Shown: positions 8,318 through 19,362, counted from the stretch's first letter. The stretch: DNA of 64,000 nucleotides from Alphaproteobacteria bacterium (GCA_026126165.1 JAHCJR010000003.1:1-64000), one strand, 5' to 3'. A program made the numbers and translations. Notes: generated by a model not told the origin, from the letters alone.

Positions 8318-9376
8318 TCAAGAGCCATCGCGTGGCGCGCGCGGCCAGGCATTGATGATCGCCTGGATGACGGTGGCCAGCGGAATGGCGAAGAACACCC
8401 CCCAGAATCCCCAGAGTCCACCGAAGAAAAGGATGGCGACGATGATTGCTACTGGATGGATGTTCACCGCGTCGCTGAGCAGGAGCGGCGCGAGGACGTT
8501 ACCGTCGATTGCCTGGATCACGGCATAGGCAATCAGCACATAGAGAAAATCATCGCTGATGCCCCATTGCGCATAGGCGACGAGGGCGACCGGCAGGGTG
8601 ACGACGACGGCGCCGACATAGGGGATCAGCACGGAGAGGCCGGTAGCGACGGCGAGCAGGGCTGCATAGTTCAGGCCGAGAAGCTGGAAGGTCACGAAGG
8701 TCGCCGCCGCGACGATCACGATCTCGACGGACTTGCCGCGGATATAATTGCTCATCTGCTGCTCGACCTCGGCCCAGACCCGGCTCGCGAGTTCCCGTTC
8801 CCTGGGCAGGAAGGCGGTGAGCCAGGCAATGATCCGTTCATGGTCGCGCAGGAAGAAGAAGACGAGAAAGGGGAGCAGAACACAGTAGACGAGCAGCGTG
8901 ACGGCGCCGACGACCGAGGAAAAGGAGTAGCTCAGCGCCATCTGGCTGATGGCTATGATCTCGGCCCTTAGGGTCTGCATGGCACTGGCGACCTCCGCCT
9001 CGGAGATGAAGGTGGGGTAGCGTTCGGGGAGCTGCATCAGCGCCGACTGCGCTGCAAGCAGCATCGCCGGCACCTGCTGGACGAGGAGCGTGAGCTGCTG
9101 GAACAGCATGGGCAGGAGCCAAAAGATGACGAGCAGAAGCATTGTCACAAAAAGCAGGAACACTACAAGAACGGCGGCCAGATGCGGCATTCCGGCGCGG
9201 CGCAGCCAGCGCACCGGCGGATGCAGGAGAAAGGCCAGAATGACTCCGGCGATGACCGGCGCCAGCATCCGGGCGGTGGCAATGATGGCGATGCCGGCCA
9301 CAAGCAGGATCGCCGTCAGGATCACCACCTGCGGGTTAGAAAATGTCTGCTGGAACCAGCGGCGGATCGTTTCCAT
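8318..9376 (-). CDS. AI-2E family transporter (PerM-like permease)
   Basis: A 352-residue inner-membrane protein with about eight hydrophobic helices: two near the N-terminus, a pair around residues 65-95, a soluble loop, then a C-terminal set. The family features are present: the LLHPPVRWLRR loop, FFFLRD after the fourth helix, LIPYVGAVVVTLP, and IDGNVLAPLLLS. This superfamily includes autoinducer-2 exporters and ion antiporters, so the substrate is unknown. It converges on the sulfatase-like gene with a six-base gap, leaving no room for a separate terminator. It is not obviously linked to the genes on either side. Confidence 0.9.
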   Translation of the reverse strand: METIRRWFQQTFSNPQVVILTAILLVAGIAIIATARMLAPVIAGVILAFLLHPPVRWLRRAGMPHLAAVLVVFLLFVTMLLLVIFWLLPMLFQQLTLLVQQVPAMLLAAQSALMQLPERYPTFISEAEVASAMQTLRAEIIAISQMALSYSFSSVVGAVTLLVYCVLLPFLVFFFLRDHERIIAWLTAFLPRERELASRVWAEVEQQMSNYIRGKSVEIVIVAAATFVTFQLLGLNYAALLAVATGLSVLIPYVGAVVVTLPVALVAYAQWGISDDFLYVLIAYAVIQAIDGNVLAPLLLSDAVNIHPVAIIVAILFFGGLWGFWGVFFAIPLATVIQAIINAWPRAPRDGS

Positions 9377-9456
9377 GCGACATATCTAGCAGAATTGGCG
9401 GCGCGAATCCCTCGGCGAGGACTCAGGGTCCCTGGCTGGCCTTCTTCGCTCCGGCC

Positions 9457-10584
9457 TCAGTCCCGCCACTGACCGTTCAGCACCATGCCCCGGCATCGCA
9501 GATGCGCGCTCCCCTGCAACCTTTCGCCGGTGGAATCCACGAAATCGAACCGTCCTTCTTCGACGGAGAGGATGGTGGCATCGCCCAACAGGCCCGGGCG
9601 TAGGGTGCCGCGATCCCCCCGCCCGATGGCCCGCGCGGGATTGATGGTGCTGGCGCGGATTACCTCGCCAAGCGGAATCCCCAAGGCCAGGAATTTCGAC
9701 ATGGTGTTGAGCTGATCATAGGCGGGGCCGTTGATGGACAAGGTATGCACGTCGCTCGAGATCACATCGGGCAGGAATCCGGCCTTGAGCATGCCGACCG
9801 CCGTCTCGAAGCCGAAGCTTCCCTTGCCGTGCCCAATATCGAATATGACGCCGCGCGCGCGCGCCTGCCGGACGTCCTCGTGGATGCGATCGTCCGCGAT
9901 CAGCGGCGAATTGGGGAACGGCCGGAAACAGTGCGTCAGGATATCGCCACGGCGCAGCCGCGGAAGCACTTCGCCACGATAGGGCGGAGGGTGATCCAGG
10001 TGGGCCATGACGGGAAGGCCGAGCCGGCCCGCCGTCTCGAGACCCATGTCGAGCGGCGCGATGCCGATCGGTCCACTCGTCGAGCGGCCGACCCTCACCT
10101 TGATTCCGACCACGATATCGGCATGCTCGCGTGCCGCGGCGATACAGTCGATGGGAGAGATCAGCCGTAGGTTCTCGCACTCGCCAACCATGACATTCTG
10201 GCTGAAGGCGAAGATGCCGGGAAACGAGATGTTGAGAAATGGCAGGATGCGCACCTCGGCACGTTCGATTACGTGCCGGCGGAAACCCAGGATGTTGGCG
10301 GGGCCGGCGGAGCCGGCATCGACCAGGGTCGTGCAGCCCGACCGCCGCGCATAGGCATCGGGCTCGACGCCAAGCGAGGTGCCGCCGAAATAGACGTGGG
10401 AATGCAGGTCGATCAGACCCGGCGTCACGATCCGCCCCGCGACGTCGCGGATTTCCCGTCCTTCCAGTCGTTCCCCGATGGCTGCGACCTTGCCGTCGGA
10501 GAAAGCGACGTCGACGATCCGGTCGATGCCCTGGTCGGGATCGATGACGCGACCGCCACGCAGTACGAGATCGTGCATGTCCAA
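9457..10584 (-). CDS. Amidohydrolase family deacetylase/deacylase (COG3964-like)
   Basis: A 375-residue cytosolic metal hydrolase. The N-terminal beta-sandwich strand FDLVLRGG-type start is followed by VTPGLIDLHSHVYFGG with the H-x-H pair H61/H63. The bridging lysine is expected in VVGIKVRVGRS, further histidines lie in MAHLDHP and LTHCFRP, and the catalytic aspartate in ISSDVHTL. This set and the length match the COG3964 group. From memory, characterised members release acetate from acetylated alpha-hydroxy or amino acids. It sits eight bases downstream of the PLP-enzyme gene and is the last gene of the leftward block, which suits a late step of N-acyl amino acid processing. Exact substrate unknown. 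Confidence 0.82.
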   Translation of the reverse strand: MDMHDLVLRGGRVIDPDQGIDRIVDVAFSDGKVAAIGERLEGREIRDVAGRIVTPGLIDLHSHVYFGGTSLGVEPDAYARRSGCTTLVDAGSAGPANILGFRRHVIERAEVRILPFLNISFPGIFAFSQNVMVGECENLRLISPIDCIAAAREHADIVVGIKVRVGRSTSGPIGIAPLDMGLETAGRLGLPVMAHLDHPPPYRGEVLPRLRRGDILTHCFRPFPNSPLIADDRIHEDVRQARARGVIFDIGHGKGSFGFETAVGMLKAGFLPDVISSDVHTLSINGPAYDQLNTMSKFLALGIPLGEVIRASTINPARAIGRGDRGTLRPGLLGDATILSVEEGRFDFVDSTGERLQGSAHLRCRGMVLNGQWRD

Positions 10585-10592
10585 TCCGCCCG

Positions 10593-11672
10593 TCAGGTCA
10601 GCTTGCCGCGCGCCGCGACGGGAAGCTCGCCCACGATCTCGTCGCCGCGCACGGTCACGAAACGGTCCACCATGTTGGAGACCACGCAGACATGGTTGGG
10701 TATAACGCGCACCACCTCGCCGATCTCGGGACGACGATTGGAGGCGGAAAGGTCGAGAAAGCCATGTTCCTCGGAAAACTTGGCGATGCGCGCCTGCGGG
10801 TATTCGAGGATCATGCCGTAGCCGTCGAGGTCGGGTGGCCGGTCGCTGGTCAGCGTCTTCGAGCCGGAATCAAGAATGCCCCGGTCGCTTGCCGCCCGGC
10901 TGACTACCGTGGCATGCACGGTCAGCGCGCAGTCTTCGAGCCGGGCCGCACCGCAGGCCATCATCATGCGGTCGTTGAAGATGCAAGTGCCGGCCCGGTG
11001 TTCGGTGACGCCGCGTATCTTGCCGAGATTGGCGAGATTTGGCGTACCTCCGTTCGAGACGACGCGCACTTCGAGGCCCGCCGCGCGCACGCCTTGCGTC
11101 GCCTCATCGAGAAACGCCTGCGTGGCTGCGATGGCATCTTCGGGTGGATAGATCATGAAACCGGCAAAGCGCAGGCCTGGTCGCGAAGCGATGTCCCGGG
11201 CAAGCGCGATCGCCTCACCCGGGGTCTCCACACCCGCACGCTTGCGGCCGGTGTCGCATTCCACCAGGACATCGAGCGGACGGTCTGCCTCAAGCCGCCC
11301 CAGACCCTCCACCACGACCGGATTGTCGGCGGCGACGCTCACCCTGGCGCGTCGCAGCAGGCGGGCCAGACGGGCAATCTTCTCCTCGCCGAGGAGGTTG
11401 TAGCTGATGAAGATGTCGTCGAGTCCACCATCGGCCATGACCTCCGCTTCGCCAAGCTTCTGGCAGGTAATGCCGCTTGCCCCCGCATCGCGCTGCATCG
11501 CCGCAAGAACCGGGCTCTTGTGGGTCTTGATGTGCGGGCGGTTGCCGATGCCGGCGGCATCGCACATGGCCTGGACGCGGGCGATGTTGCGCTCGACGAT
11601 GTCGAGATCGACGACCACGGCCGGCGTTCCGAAGTTGCGCGCGATCTCGCGCTTGAGTCTTTCGATATTCAT
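10593..11672 (-). CDS. D-threonine aldolase / D-serine dehydratase-like PLP enzyme
   Basis: A 359-residue fold-type III (alanine-racemase-like) PLP enzyme. The N-terminal barrel opens with GTPAVVVDLDIVERN and carries the PLP lysine motif RPHIKTHKSP (K49 expected to form the Schiff base). Further family landmarks are CQKLGEAEVM, VVSNGGTPNL and the C-terminal metal-site region with IPNHVCVVSNM, whose His and Cys match the metal pair of D-threonine aldolase and D-serine dehydratase. These enzymes act on D-beta-hydroxy amino acids. The ATG at 11672 follows GAGGGAcc; a longer in-frame extension upstream overlaps the amidase gene and is not needed. Its place between an amidase and a deacetylase supports a role in D-amino acid catabolism. 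Confidence 0.86.
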   Translation of the reverse strand: MNIERLKREIARNFGTPAVVVDLDIVERNIARVQAMCDAAGIGNRPHIKTHKSPVLAAMQRDAGASGITCQKLGEAEVMADGGLDDIFISYNLLGEEKIARLARLLRRARVSVAADNPVVVEGLGRLEADRPLDVLVECDTGRKRAGVETPGEAIALARDIASRPGLRFAGFMIYPPEDAIAATQAFLDEATQGVRAAGLEVRVVSNGGTPNLANLGKIRGVTEHRAGTCIFNDRMMMACGAARLEDCALTVHATVVSRAASDRGILDSGSKTLTSDRPPDLDGYGMILEYPQARIAKFSEEHGFLDLSASNRRPEIGEVVRVIPNHVCVVSNMVDRFVTVRGDEIVGELPVAARGKLT

Positions 11673-11680
11673 GGTCCCTC

Positions 11681-13177
11681 TCAGGAGAATGCGCTCGCGG
11701 GCGGCGGCGCCGTCACGATGGATTTCAGTTCCGGCCTCGGCGCCGCCAGCCGTTGCAGATCGGGTCGCGGCCGGCCGAGTTCCGGCATGCGCGCGAACAC
11801 CTGCTCGAGTTCCTCGGCCGCATCGAGCAGAGCGAGATCGCCACGGAAGCGTCCGATGACCTGAAGCCCGAAAGGCATGCCCTTGCCATCGGTGCCGCAA
11901 GGCAGGGCGATCGCCGGGTTTGTCGTCAGGGTGATGAAATAGGTCAATGCCAGCCAATGGTAATAGTTGCGCAGCCTCACGCCGTCGAGGCTCTCGAGAT
12001 AAAGCTGTCGCCAGGGGAAGGGGGAAACCGGCGTGGTCGGCGCCATGACCAGATCGTAATCGCGAAACGTGCCCTGGAAGCGGCGAAAGAGTTTGGTCTG
12101 CTCGGCATGGGCCCAGGCCGCATCGGCAAGGCTCATTGCTGCCCCGATCTCGTAGTTGGCGCGAATGTTCGGCCCGAGTTGCGCGCGGTCGCGGTCGTAG
12201 GTCTCCTTGTGACGTGCAACGAAGTTGAGCGCCCGAATGACGTCGAAGCAGCGGTCCGCCTCGCCGAAGTCGAAGCTGACTTCCTCGCAGCGATGAAAAA
12301 GGTGCGCAATCCGCTTCATGCGCGCACGCATGAGGTCACGAACTTCGTTGCCGACCGGGCACTGGCCGAAATCCGTCGTCCAGGCGACGCGGAGCCCGCC
12401 AAGGTCGAGAGGGCGATGGCTGCCCGCCCGATCCGGATCGAGCGGCTGGGAGAGCGGATCGCGATCATCGACGCCAAGCTGGGCGGCAAAGAGAAGGCGC
12501 GTGTCCGCGACGTTGCGGCCCATCGGTCCGAGGACGGAAATCGGCGTCCAGCCAAGTCCGCGTCCATCCATGGGGACGAGGCCGGGCGATGGCCGGAAGC
12601 CGACGACACCGCAGAGCGCGGCAGGAATGCGGAGCGAGCCCCCCGTGTCCGATCCGGTGCAGATCGGCAGCATGTCGCAGGCCAGCGCCGCCGCCGATCC
12701 ACCCGACGAGCCGCCGGCATTCAGTTCCGGATCGAAGGGATTGCCGGTCGCTCCCCAGACCGGGTTACGGGAATTGGCGCCGGCGCCGAATTCCGGCACG
12801 TTGGTCTTGGCGACGACGATGGCACCTGCGCGGCGGACGAGTGCCACCTGGGCCGAATCCGCCTTTGGGACATGGTCGCGGTAAAGGGGCGAGCCGTGCG
12901 TGGTGAGCAGGCCCGCCGTGTCTTGCAGATCCTTGATACCCACGGGCAGGCCATGCAGCCGGCCAAGCGGCTCGCCGCGCTGCACGGCCGCCTCCGCCGC
13001 CCGGGCCTCGGCGCGCGCCCGCGCAAAGCACCGGGCGGCGATGGCATTGACCGCAGGGTCTAGCCGTTCGATGCGCGCGATGCAGGATTCGAGCAGTTCG
13101 ACCGGCGAAACCTCCCGCCTCCCGATCAGGCGGCGGAGTTCGGTCGCCGGAAGTTCTGCAAGCTGGTCCATCGGCAT
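11681..13177 (-). CDS. Amidase signature family hydrolase
   Basis: A 498-residue Ser-cisSer-Lys amidase. The triad is visible: K82 (GIKDL), cis-Ser S157 in the glycine/serine-rich NAGGSSGGS loop, and nucleophile S181 in GSDTGGSLRIPA. The 24-residue spacing between the two serines is that of well-studied members. There is no GatB/GatC neighbour, so it is a catabolic amidase rather than the tRNA amidotransferase subunit. It is eight bases upstream of the PLP-enzyme gene and 19 bases downstream of the peptide transporter ATPase, so it probably deamidates or deacylates imported material in the cytosol. Confidence 0.92.
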   Translation of the reverse strand: MPMDQLAELPATELRRLIGRREVSPVELLESCIARIERLDPAVNAIAARCFARARAEARAAEAAVQRGEPLGRLHGLPVGIKDLQDTAGLLTTHGSPLYRDHVPKADSAQVALVRRAGAIVVAKTNVPEFGAGANSRNPVWGATGNPFDPELNAGGSSGGSAAALACDMLPICTGSDTGGSLRIPAALCGVVGFRPSPGLVPMDGRGLGWTPISVLGPMGRNVADTRLLFAAQLGVDDRDPLSQPLDPDRAGSHRPLDLGGLRVAWTTDFGQCPVGNEVRDLMRARMKRIAHLFHRCEEVSFDFGEADRCFDVIRALNFVARHKETYDRDRAQLGPNIRANYEIGAAMSLADAAWAHAEQTKLFRRFQGTFRDYDLVMAPTTPVSPFPWRQLYLESLDGVRLRNYYHWLALTYFITLTTNPAIALPCGTDGKGMPFGLQVIGRFRGDLALLDAAEELEQVFARMPELGRPRPDLQRLAAPRPELKSIVTAPPPASAFS

Positions 13178-13196
13178 CGGCGGCAGCCTCCTTGTC

Positions 13197-14218
13197 TCAT
13201 ACGGTCGGCGTCAGTGGCACCGGCTCGGCGCCGGCAGGGCGTCGCAGGCAGGCCACCCGATGGCTGGGCGCCACTTCGATGAGCGGCGGCACTTCCGCCC
13301 GGCAGACGGGCAGCGCATAGGGGCAGCGCGTATGGAAGTGACACCCTGGCGGCGGGGTTGCCGGACTTGGAACATCGCCCTGGATGATCATGCGCCGCCC
13401 GCTCCTGCGTTTCGGATCGGGGACGGGAGCGGCCGCGAGCAGTGCTTCCGTATAGGGATGCAGCGGCATCGTGAAGAGCGAGCGCTTGTCCGCCAGTTCG
13501 ACAATGCGGCCGAGATACATCACGGCGATGCGATGACTGATATGCCGGACCACCGCGAGGTCATGGCTGATCATCAGGTAGGCGAGACGATATTCCTCCT
13601 GCAGGTCGATCAGAAGGTTGAGGACCTGAGCCCGCACCGAAACGTCGAGCGCCGATACCGGCTCGTCGGCGACGATGACGTCGGGATTGACCGCAAGCGC
13701 CTTGGCTATGCCAAGACGCTGGCGCTGGCCGCCGGAAAATTCATGGGTATATCGCCGCATGCTCTCCGGGCGGAGGCCCACGCGCTCGAACAGGCGCGCC
13801 ACCCGCTCCTCCCGCTCCGCACCGGTGGCGATCCCGAAATTCTCCAGCGGTTCGCCTACGATCGTTCCGGCGGTGAGGCGCGGATTGAGGGACGAATAGG
13901 GATCCTGAAAGACGGTCTGTATGCGCCTGCGATGCGGCCACATGGCCCGTTGGGAGAAGTATGTGACATCGGTGCCGCCCAGCAGGATTTCGCCGGAGGT
14001 GGGGTCGAGCAGCTTGAGAACGGTCTTGCCGACGGTGGATTTTCCGCAGCCGGATTCGCCCACCACCCCAAGCGTCTCGCCTCGCCGGATAGAGAAGCTC
14101 ACGCCGTCAAGCGCGCGCACGGTGCCGACCTGGCGCTGCAACAGGCCGCCCAGGATGGGAAAATGCTTGACGAGGTTGCGCACCTCCAGGCTGGGCGCCT
14201 CGCCGGCGGTCTCGCCGT

Positions 14219-14222
<4 letters not shown>
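13197..14222 (-). CDS. dppF: Dipeptide/oligopeptide ABC transporter ATP-binding protein (DppF/OppF type)
   Basis: A 341-residue ATPase. Walker A GESGCGKS lies at 55-62, the signature [15 protein letters not shown] and Walker [15 protein letters not shown] follow. The C-terminal oligopeptide extension shows the cysteine pattern [14 protein letters not shown]. It is the second ATPase of the Dpp/Opp importer and drives uptake together with the DppD-type partner. Its ATG overlaps the stop of that gene as ATGA. The genes named dpp here follow the family type; peptide specificity is not proven and nickel- or sugar-peptide-type substrates are also possible in this superfamily. Confidence 0.92.
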
Positions 14223-15216
<994 letters not shown>

Positions 15217-15220
<4 letters not shown>

Positions 15221-16089
15221 ATGCGCCTCGACAATCGCGGATCGAGCCGGTCGCGCAAGCCATCGCCCAGCATGTTCACCGCCAGAACCGTGAGGGTCAG
15301 GAAGGCGCCCGGGATGAGAATGCTCCATGGCGCGATCTGGAAAAAGGAGCGGCCCTGCGAGATGATGTTGCCCCAGCTCGGAATCTCCGGCGGCACGCCG
15401 GCGCCGAGGAAACTCAGGCCCGCTTCCACCAGCATGGCCGAGGCGCTGATATAGGTGGCCTGGACGATGAGAGGGGCGACGGTATTAGGGAGAATGTGCC
15501 TGATCATGAGCTTGGCCCCCCGCGTCCCGCCGGCGATGGCGCTTTCGATATAGGGCTGGGTGCGGATCGAGAGCACCACGCTGCGAACCAGGCGCACGAC
15601 GCGGGGTACTTCCGGTATGACGATCGCCACCAGCACGATGGCGAGCCCGGGACGGGTGAGGGTGATCAGGGCAATGGCGAGCAGGATCGAGGGTATCGCC
15701 ATGATGCCATCCATGACGCGCATCACGATGGCATCGACCCGTCGAAGGTAGCCGCAGAGCAGGCCCAGCGTCAGTCCGACCAGGCTGGCGGCCGAAGCGA
15801 CTGCCAGTCCAACGACGAGGGAGACCTGCGCGCCGTGCAGGGTGCGGGCGAAGACATCACGGCCGAACTGGTCGGTTCCGAACCACCAGCGTTCGGAAGG
15901 CGGGCGCAGCCGCTGTGCCGGCGTAAGCTTCAGAGGGTCGCCGGCGATCCAGGGTGCGAGGACGGCCATGATCGTAAGGATGACGAGTATCAGGCCGCCG
16001 GCAAAGATGGTCGGGTTGCGCCGGATGGCGGTGCCGATACGCTGGCCCCATCCCGGCGACCCCGTCACCTCCGCAGCGATTGCCACCAT
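15217..16089 (-). CDS. dppC: Dipeptide/oligopeptide ABC transporter permease (DppC/OppC type)
   Basis: A 290-residue inner-membrane permease. The N-terminal OppC region (about residues 15-70) has one hydrophobic helix and the typical GTDQFGRDVFAR segment, followed by five more helices. The cytoplasmic EAA loop, which docks on the ATPases, is visible as AIAGGTRGAKLMIRHILPN. Its partner permease (DppB type) is not beside it but some 5 kb away on the opposite strand, which is unusual. It is the first transporter gene of the leftward block, 130 bases downstream of the M81 peptidase genes, and is coupled to dppD by a GTGA overlap. Confidence 0.93.
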
Positions 16090-16219
16090 CGACCAGAGCC
16101 CCGATCAGCCTGTTGCCTGTACGGCTTGTCTCCCCGTGCCGGGGCGAGACAGTCGCCGCCCGCTCCCTGCGGGGAAATTTGAACAGAAAGCCCGTGGCCT
16201 GTCCAATGCCATGGCCGGT

Positions 16220-17689
16220 TCAATAGATCAGTCCCGGCCGCGTCTCGGCATCGAGCGGCCAGATCGGGCGCGCAATGCGCGTATAGGGGATCTTCCGGTA
16301 GTCGCGGCTGAGCGGCGCATCGGACTCGACATAGATGACTTTCCGGGCGATCGGGCCGAACGCGGCCATGAAATGGTTCGTCGATTTCACCACCACCACT
16401 TGCCGCGTCGTCGGGTCAATTCCCACGTTCTGAAACAACTCGAGTCCCAGAGCCTGCGTGCGGCCACTGATGAGAACGACCTCGATGCCGCCTAGCCGGA
16501 TCGCCGCGCAGTCGCCGAGCGAGACGCGCGTCGGACCGAACGACTGCCAGCAATCGCGCTTCAGGCCGGTCACCTCGACTGTCGCGTCGATGGGCTGGCC
16601 CGAGGCGGGACCGATCTTGCCACCGAAGCGAAGCGGGATACTGGCGCCCAGGCCCGCATCGAAGCACAGTCGGACCGCGACCGGGTCCCAGAGGGGGCCA
16701 ACCGCGGCGGATTGGGCGCCGCACTCGATGAGCTGGCGCAGGATCGTCGTGTTGTCGGAGGGGGCGCCGCCACCGGCATTGTCCGCCGGATCGGCGAGGA
16801 TGACCGGCCGGTCGTTGAAGGCAAGAGCCGTGCGCACTCCGTCCGCGACGGACAGGAACTCCGGCATGGTTCGGCCGCGCATGGAGACGAACTCCTCGCC
16901 CAGTTGCGTGGCAAGCGCGTCTGCCTTGCCCTTGTCGCCATCCGCGATGACGAGGATGCGTCCGCCGAGTTCGGGAACGTCGGCATAGGGAAAGCAGTGC
17001 ACGACGGAGACTGAGAGGATCCCGTTTGTTCCTTCCATCGCCTTGATCCGGTCGACGAAGGCACGCATGAGCGGCAAGGTTGTAGGGTAGCTGCCTATTT
17101 GCCGGCAGTCGTATAGCGACATGACCGGCCTGATCTCGCCCCGGATTGTGCCAAGCACGAGGCGGAGCAGATCTTCGGCCCGGTCGACCACGTCGGTATG
17201 CGGAAACTCCTTGTAGCAAATGATGATATCTGCCGATTGGACGCGCTTCAGGGTCATGTGGCAGTGCGGATCGAGTTCCACGCCGATGACACAGCGTTCG
17301 CCGACAATGGCGCGCGCCCGTTCGATGATGTCGCCTTCCACGTCGTCGTATCCATGCGCCACCATGGCGCCGTGCAGTCCGAGCAGCAGGCCATCCAGGG
17401 GGAGGGCGGCGCGCATCTGCTCGAGGACTTCGTCGCGCATGCGCTCGTAGTCCTGGCGGTTGACGGTGCCGGCGGGGCTCGCGGCGAAGCAGGAACCTTC
17501 GATCAGCGTGAAGCCCTGCCGTGCCGCCTCCCGGCGGGCGACGAACAGTGGCGCGGTGCAGCTTCGCGGCGCGTCGTCCGGATGTTCGCCCGGTCGCAGG
17601 AAGACCAGTTCGCGAAAGGCGTCAATGCCCGTGGGAAGCGGGGAGAAGGTGTTGGTTTCGGTGGCGATGGTGGCGGAGAAAAGACGCAT
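16220..17689 (-). CDS. M81 family metallopeptidase (MlrC-like), copy 1
   Basis: A 489-residue protein of the DUF1485/MlrC family, whose namesake microcystinase C cleaves linear peptides from cyclic-peptide breakdown. Family landmarks: AxIATETNTFSP at the N-terminus, LLGLHGAMVAHGYDDVEGD, the metal motif ELDPHCHMT (H-x-H), KEFPHTD, DPADNAGGGAPSDNT and KSTNHFMAAF near the C-terminus. No signal peptide is present, so it acts in the cytosol after import. It lies 30 bases downstream of a second M81 gene and 130 bases upstream of a Dpp-type permease, tying it to peptide uptake. MlrC-like genes are far commoner than microcystin degraders, so the natural substrate is probably some other peptide or amide. 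Confidence 0.88.
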   Translation of the reverse strand: MRLFSATIATETNTFSPLPTGIDAFRELVFLRPGEHPDDAPRSCTAPLFVARREAARQGFTLIEGSCFAASPAGTVNRQDYERMRDEVLEQMRAALPLDGLLLGLHGAMVAHGYDDVEGDIIERARAIVGERCVIGVELDPHCHMTLKRVQSADIIICYKEFPHTDVVDRAEDLLRLVLGTIRGEIRPVMSLYDCRQIGSYPTTLPLMRAFVDRIKAMEGTNGILSVSVVHCFPYADVPELGGRILVIADGDKGKADALATQLGEEFVSMRGRTMPEFLSVADGVRTALAFNDRPVILADPADNAGGGAPSDNTTILRQLIECGAQSAAVGPLWDPVAVRLCFDAGLGASIPLRFGGKIGPASGQPIDATVEVTGLKRDCWQSFGPTRVSLGDCAAIRLGGIEVVLISGRTQALGLELFQNVGIDPTTRQVVVVKSTNHFMAAFGPIARKVIYVESDAPLSRDYRKIPYTRIARPIWPLDAETRPGLIY

Positions 17690-17719
17690 TTCCGGTTCCC
17701 CTTCGTGACGCCAGGCCGT

Positions 17720-19252
17720 TCAGCCGGACGGCTCCTGCCATGTGGCATGCTCGTCCAGCGGATAGACCGGTCGCGGCAGACGCGTCCAGGCGAAGTTGTG
17801 CAGCGCCGGCGAGGTAAGTCCCGGGCAGTCCACTTCAATGATTCGCTCGCTCGCGAAGTATTCGTCGAAACCGGCTCGGAAATGGCCGCGGCTCTTGACC
17901 ACCAGGCAGCGCAGACGGCCGATATCGACGCCGAGCGCTTCGATCTGGCTTGGGTCCATGCATTGCTGGCGATTGGATATGACGACGACACCCACGCTCC
18001 CGATCTGCAGCAGGCAGGAGGGTCCCAGATCGCCCGACACGCCCTTAAGCACGCCGCGCCGACCGACGAACGGGCCATCATGCAGAAACGCAACTTGTGC
18101 CCTGGCCTCGAACGGCTGGGAGAATGCGTCGGTCTCCCCGGTGTTGAACTGCGCCTGGAACTCCGCGCCGACGCCGAGCCGGTGCGCCATGGCGGCGAGC
18201 GGCGGATCGTTGAAGACGGCAAGCAGGGCGCCGGTTACCCTTGCTTCGACGAGGGCACGAAGAATAAAGGTGGTGTTGCCGCGTCCGCCACCGCCTGGAT
18301 TGTCCGCCACATCGGCGAGGAGGACCGACGGCAGCGTCATGTCGTGCCCGGCCGCGCCGGCCATGGCGATGGCGTCCGCCAGCCCGGTCATGGACTTGCG
18401 AAAGCGCGTGCGCATCTTCCATGTGCGGCGACAGATATCGAGCGCAAGGGCGCGCGCCGCGCCGGAATTGGCGTTGCGCGCCGTGACCACGGCGCTGTAA
18501 CCGTTCTTTGGTGTGTCGCTGAAGGCGAACCCGGCCATGACCGAGACGTTCATGATGTCGCCGCCGACCCTTTCCTGCCCGTAAGCGATCATCTCGCCAT
18601 AGGGACCGTCGGCGGTCAGCAGCGCGATGGAAGGCGGGACCAGCGGCAGCTTGACCATGGCGATGGCCGTCTTTTCGCCTCCGAGGAGTTCGCGCATGTG
18701 CCGTGCGGCTTCGATGCCGCGATCATGTATGTCCGTATGCGGGTTCCTCAGATAGCCGACGAACACCGACAGGTTTCTGACCATCGCCTCGGAGACGTTG
18801 GCGTGCAGATCGAGCACGGCGATGACCGGAACGTCCGGCCCAACTATGGCGCGGACCGATGCGAAGAGTTCGCCGTCCGGGTCGTCGTTCTCCGTGCAGA
18901 GCGCGGCACCGTGCGATGAGATGAAGACCCCGTCGAGCGGCAGGGCGGCGCGCAGGCCGGCTTCGATCTCGGCATGGAACCCATCGAAGAATTCCTGCTG
19001 CACCGGCCCGCCCGGCTGCGCCAGCGCCACGCGCAAGGGAACCGGCGTCCAGGGGCCGGTCCTGTCCATCTCGGAAAAGAAGCCGGGCAGGTCGGGCAGC
19101 GTGATCGAAGCCCCCGAACGCGCTTCCTCGACGATGCGCTCGCCGCGTATGTCGACATCCTGCACGAAGTCTGCCGCCGTGCTGACCGGCGAGAAACGGT
19201 TGCATTCGATGGCAAAGCCGAGGATCGCGATTCTCGGGCTGGCTGGCGGCAC
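17720..19252 (-). CDS. M81 family metallopeptidase (MlrC-like), copy 2
   Basis: A 510-residue paralogue of the adjacent gene, starting at GTG 19252. It shares the family order of motifs: LGFAIECNRFSP, SSHGAALCTENDDPDGE, VLDLHANVSEAM, NPHTDIHDRG, LLADVADNPGGGGRGNT and VKSRGHFRAGF. At the metal motif it has H-A-N where copy 1 has H-C-H, so the two are diverged and probably differ in substrate. The H-x-N form is, as I recall, the usual one in this family. It heads the leftward block and shares an intergenic region with the divergent binding-protein gene. Confidence 0.87.
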   Translation of the reverse strand: MPPASPRIAILGFAIECNRFSPVSTAADFVQDVDIRGERIVEEARSGASITLPDLPGFFSEMDRTGPWTPVPLRVALAQPGGPVQQEFFDGFHAEIEAGLRAALPLDGVFISSHGAALCTENDDPDGELFASVRAIVGPDVPVIAVLDLHANVSEAMVRNLSVFVGYLRNPHTDIHDRGIEAARHMRELLGGEKTAIAMVKLPLVPPSIALLTADGPYGEMIAYGQERVGGDIMNVSVMAGFAFSDTPKNGYSAVVTARNANSGAARALALDICRRTWKMRTRFRKSMTGLADAIAMAGAAGHDMTLPSVLLADVADNPGGGGRGNTTFILRALVEARVTGALLAVFNDPPLAAMAHRLGVGAEFQAQFNTGETDAFSQPFEARAQVAFLHDGPFVGRRGVLKGVSGDLGPSCLLQIGSVGVVVISNRQQCMDPSQIEALGVDIGRLRCLVVKSRGHFRAGFDEYFASERIIEVDCPGLTSPALHNFAWTRLPRPVYPLDEHATWQEPSG

Positions 19253-19362
19253 TTGCGGATCCCTGGCGGAGTGAGGTGCTGATCGAGGAGGAGCGCGGTA
19301 GTCAAGGCATGCACTACTACTTTACAACTACCATTTTGTCTGTTGCGCTTCTTTACGTCACG

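Noticed and set aside
11753-13063. Long open frame opposite the amidase gene (plus strand)
   Set aside because: Composition is typical of antisense frames in high-GC DNA, and the amidase on the other strand has all catalytic motifs.
17198-18919. Long plus-strand frame opposite the two M81 genes
   Set aside because: No motifs, no start signal, and it spans the gap between two well-supported genes on the other strand.
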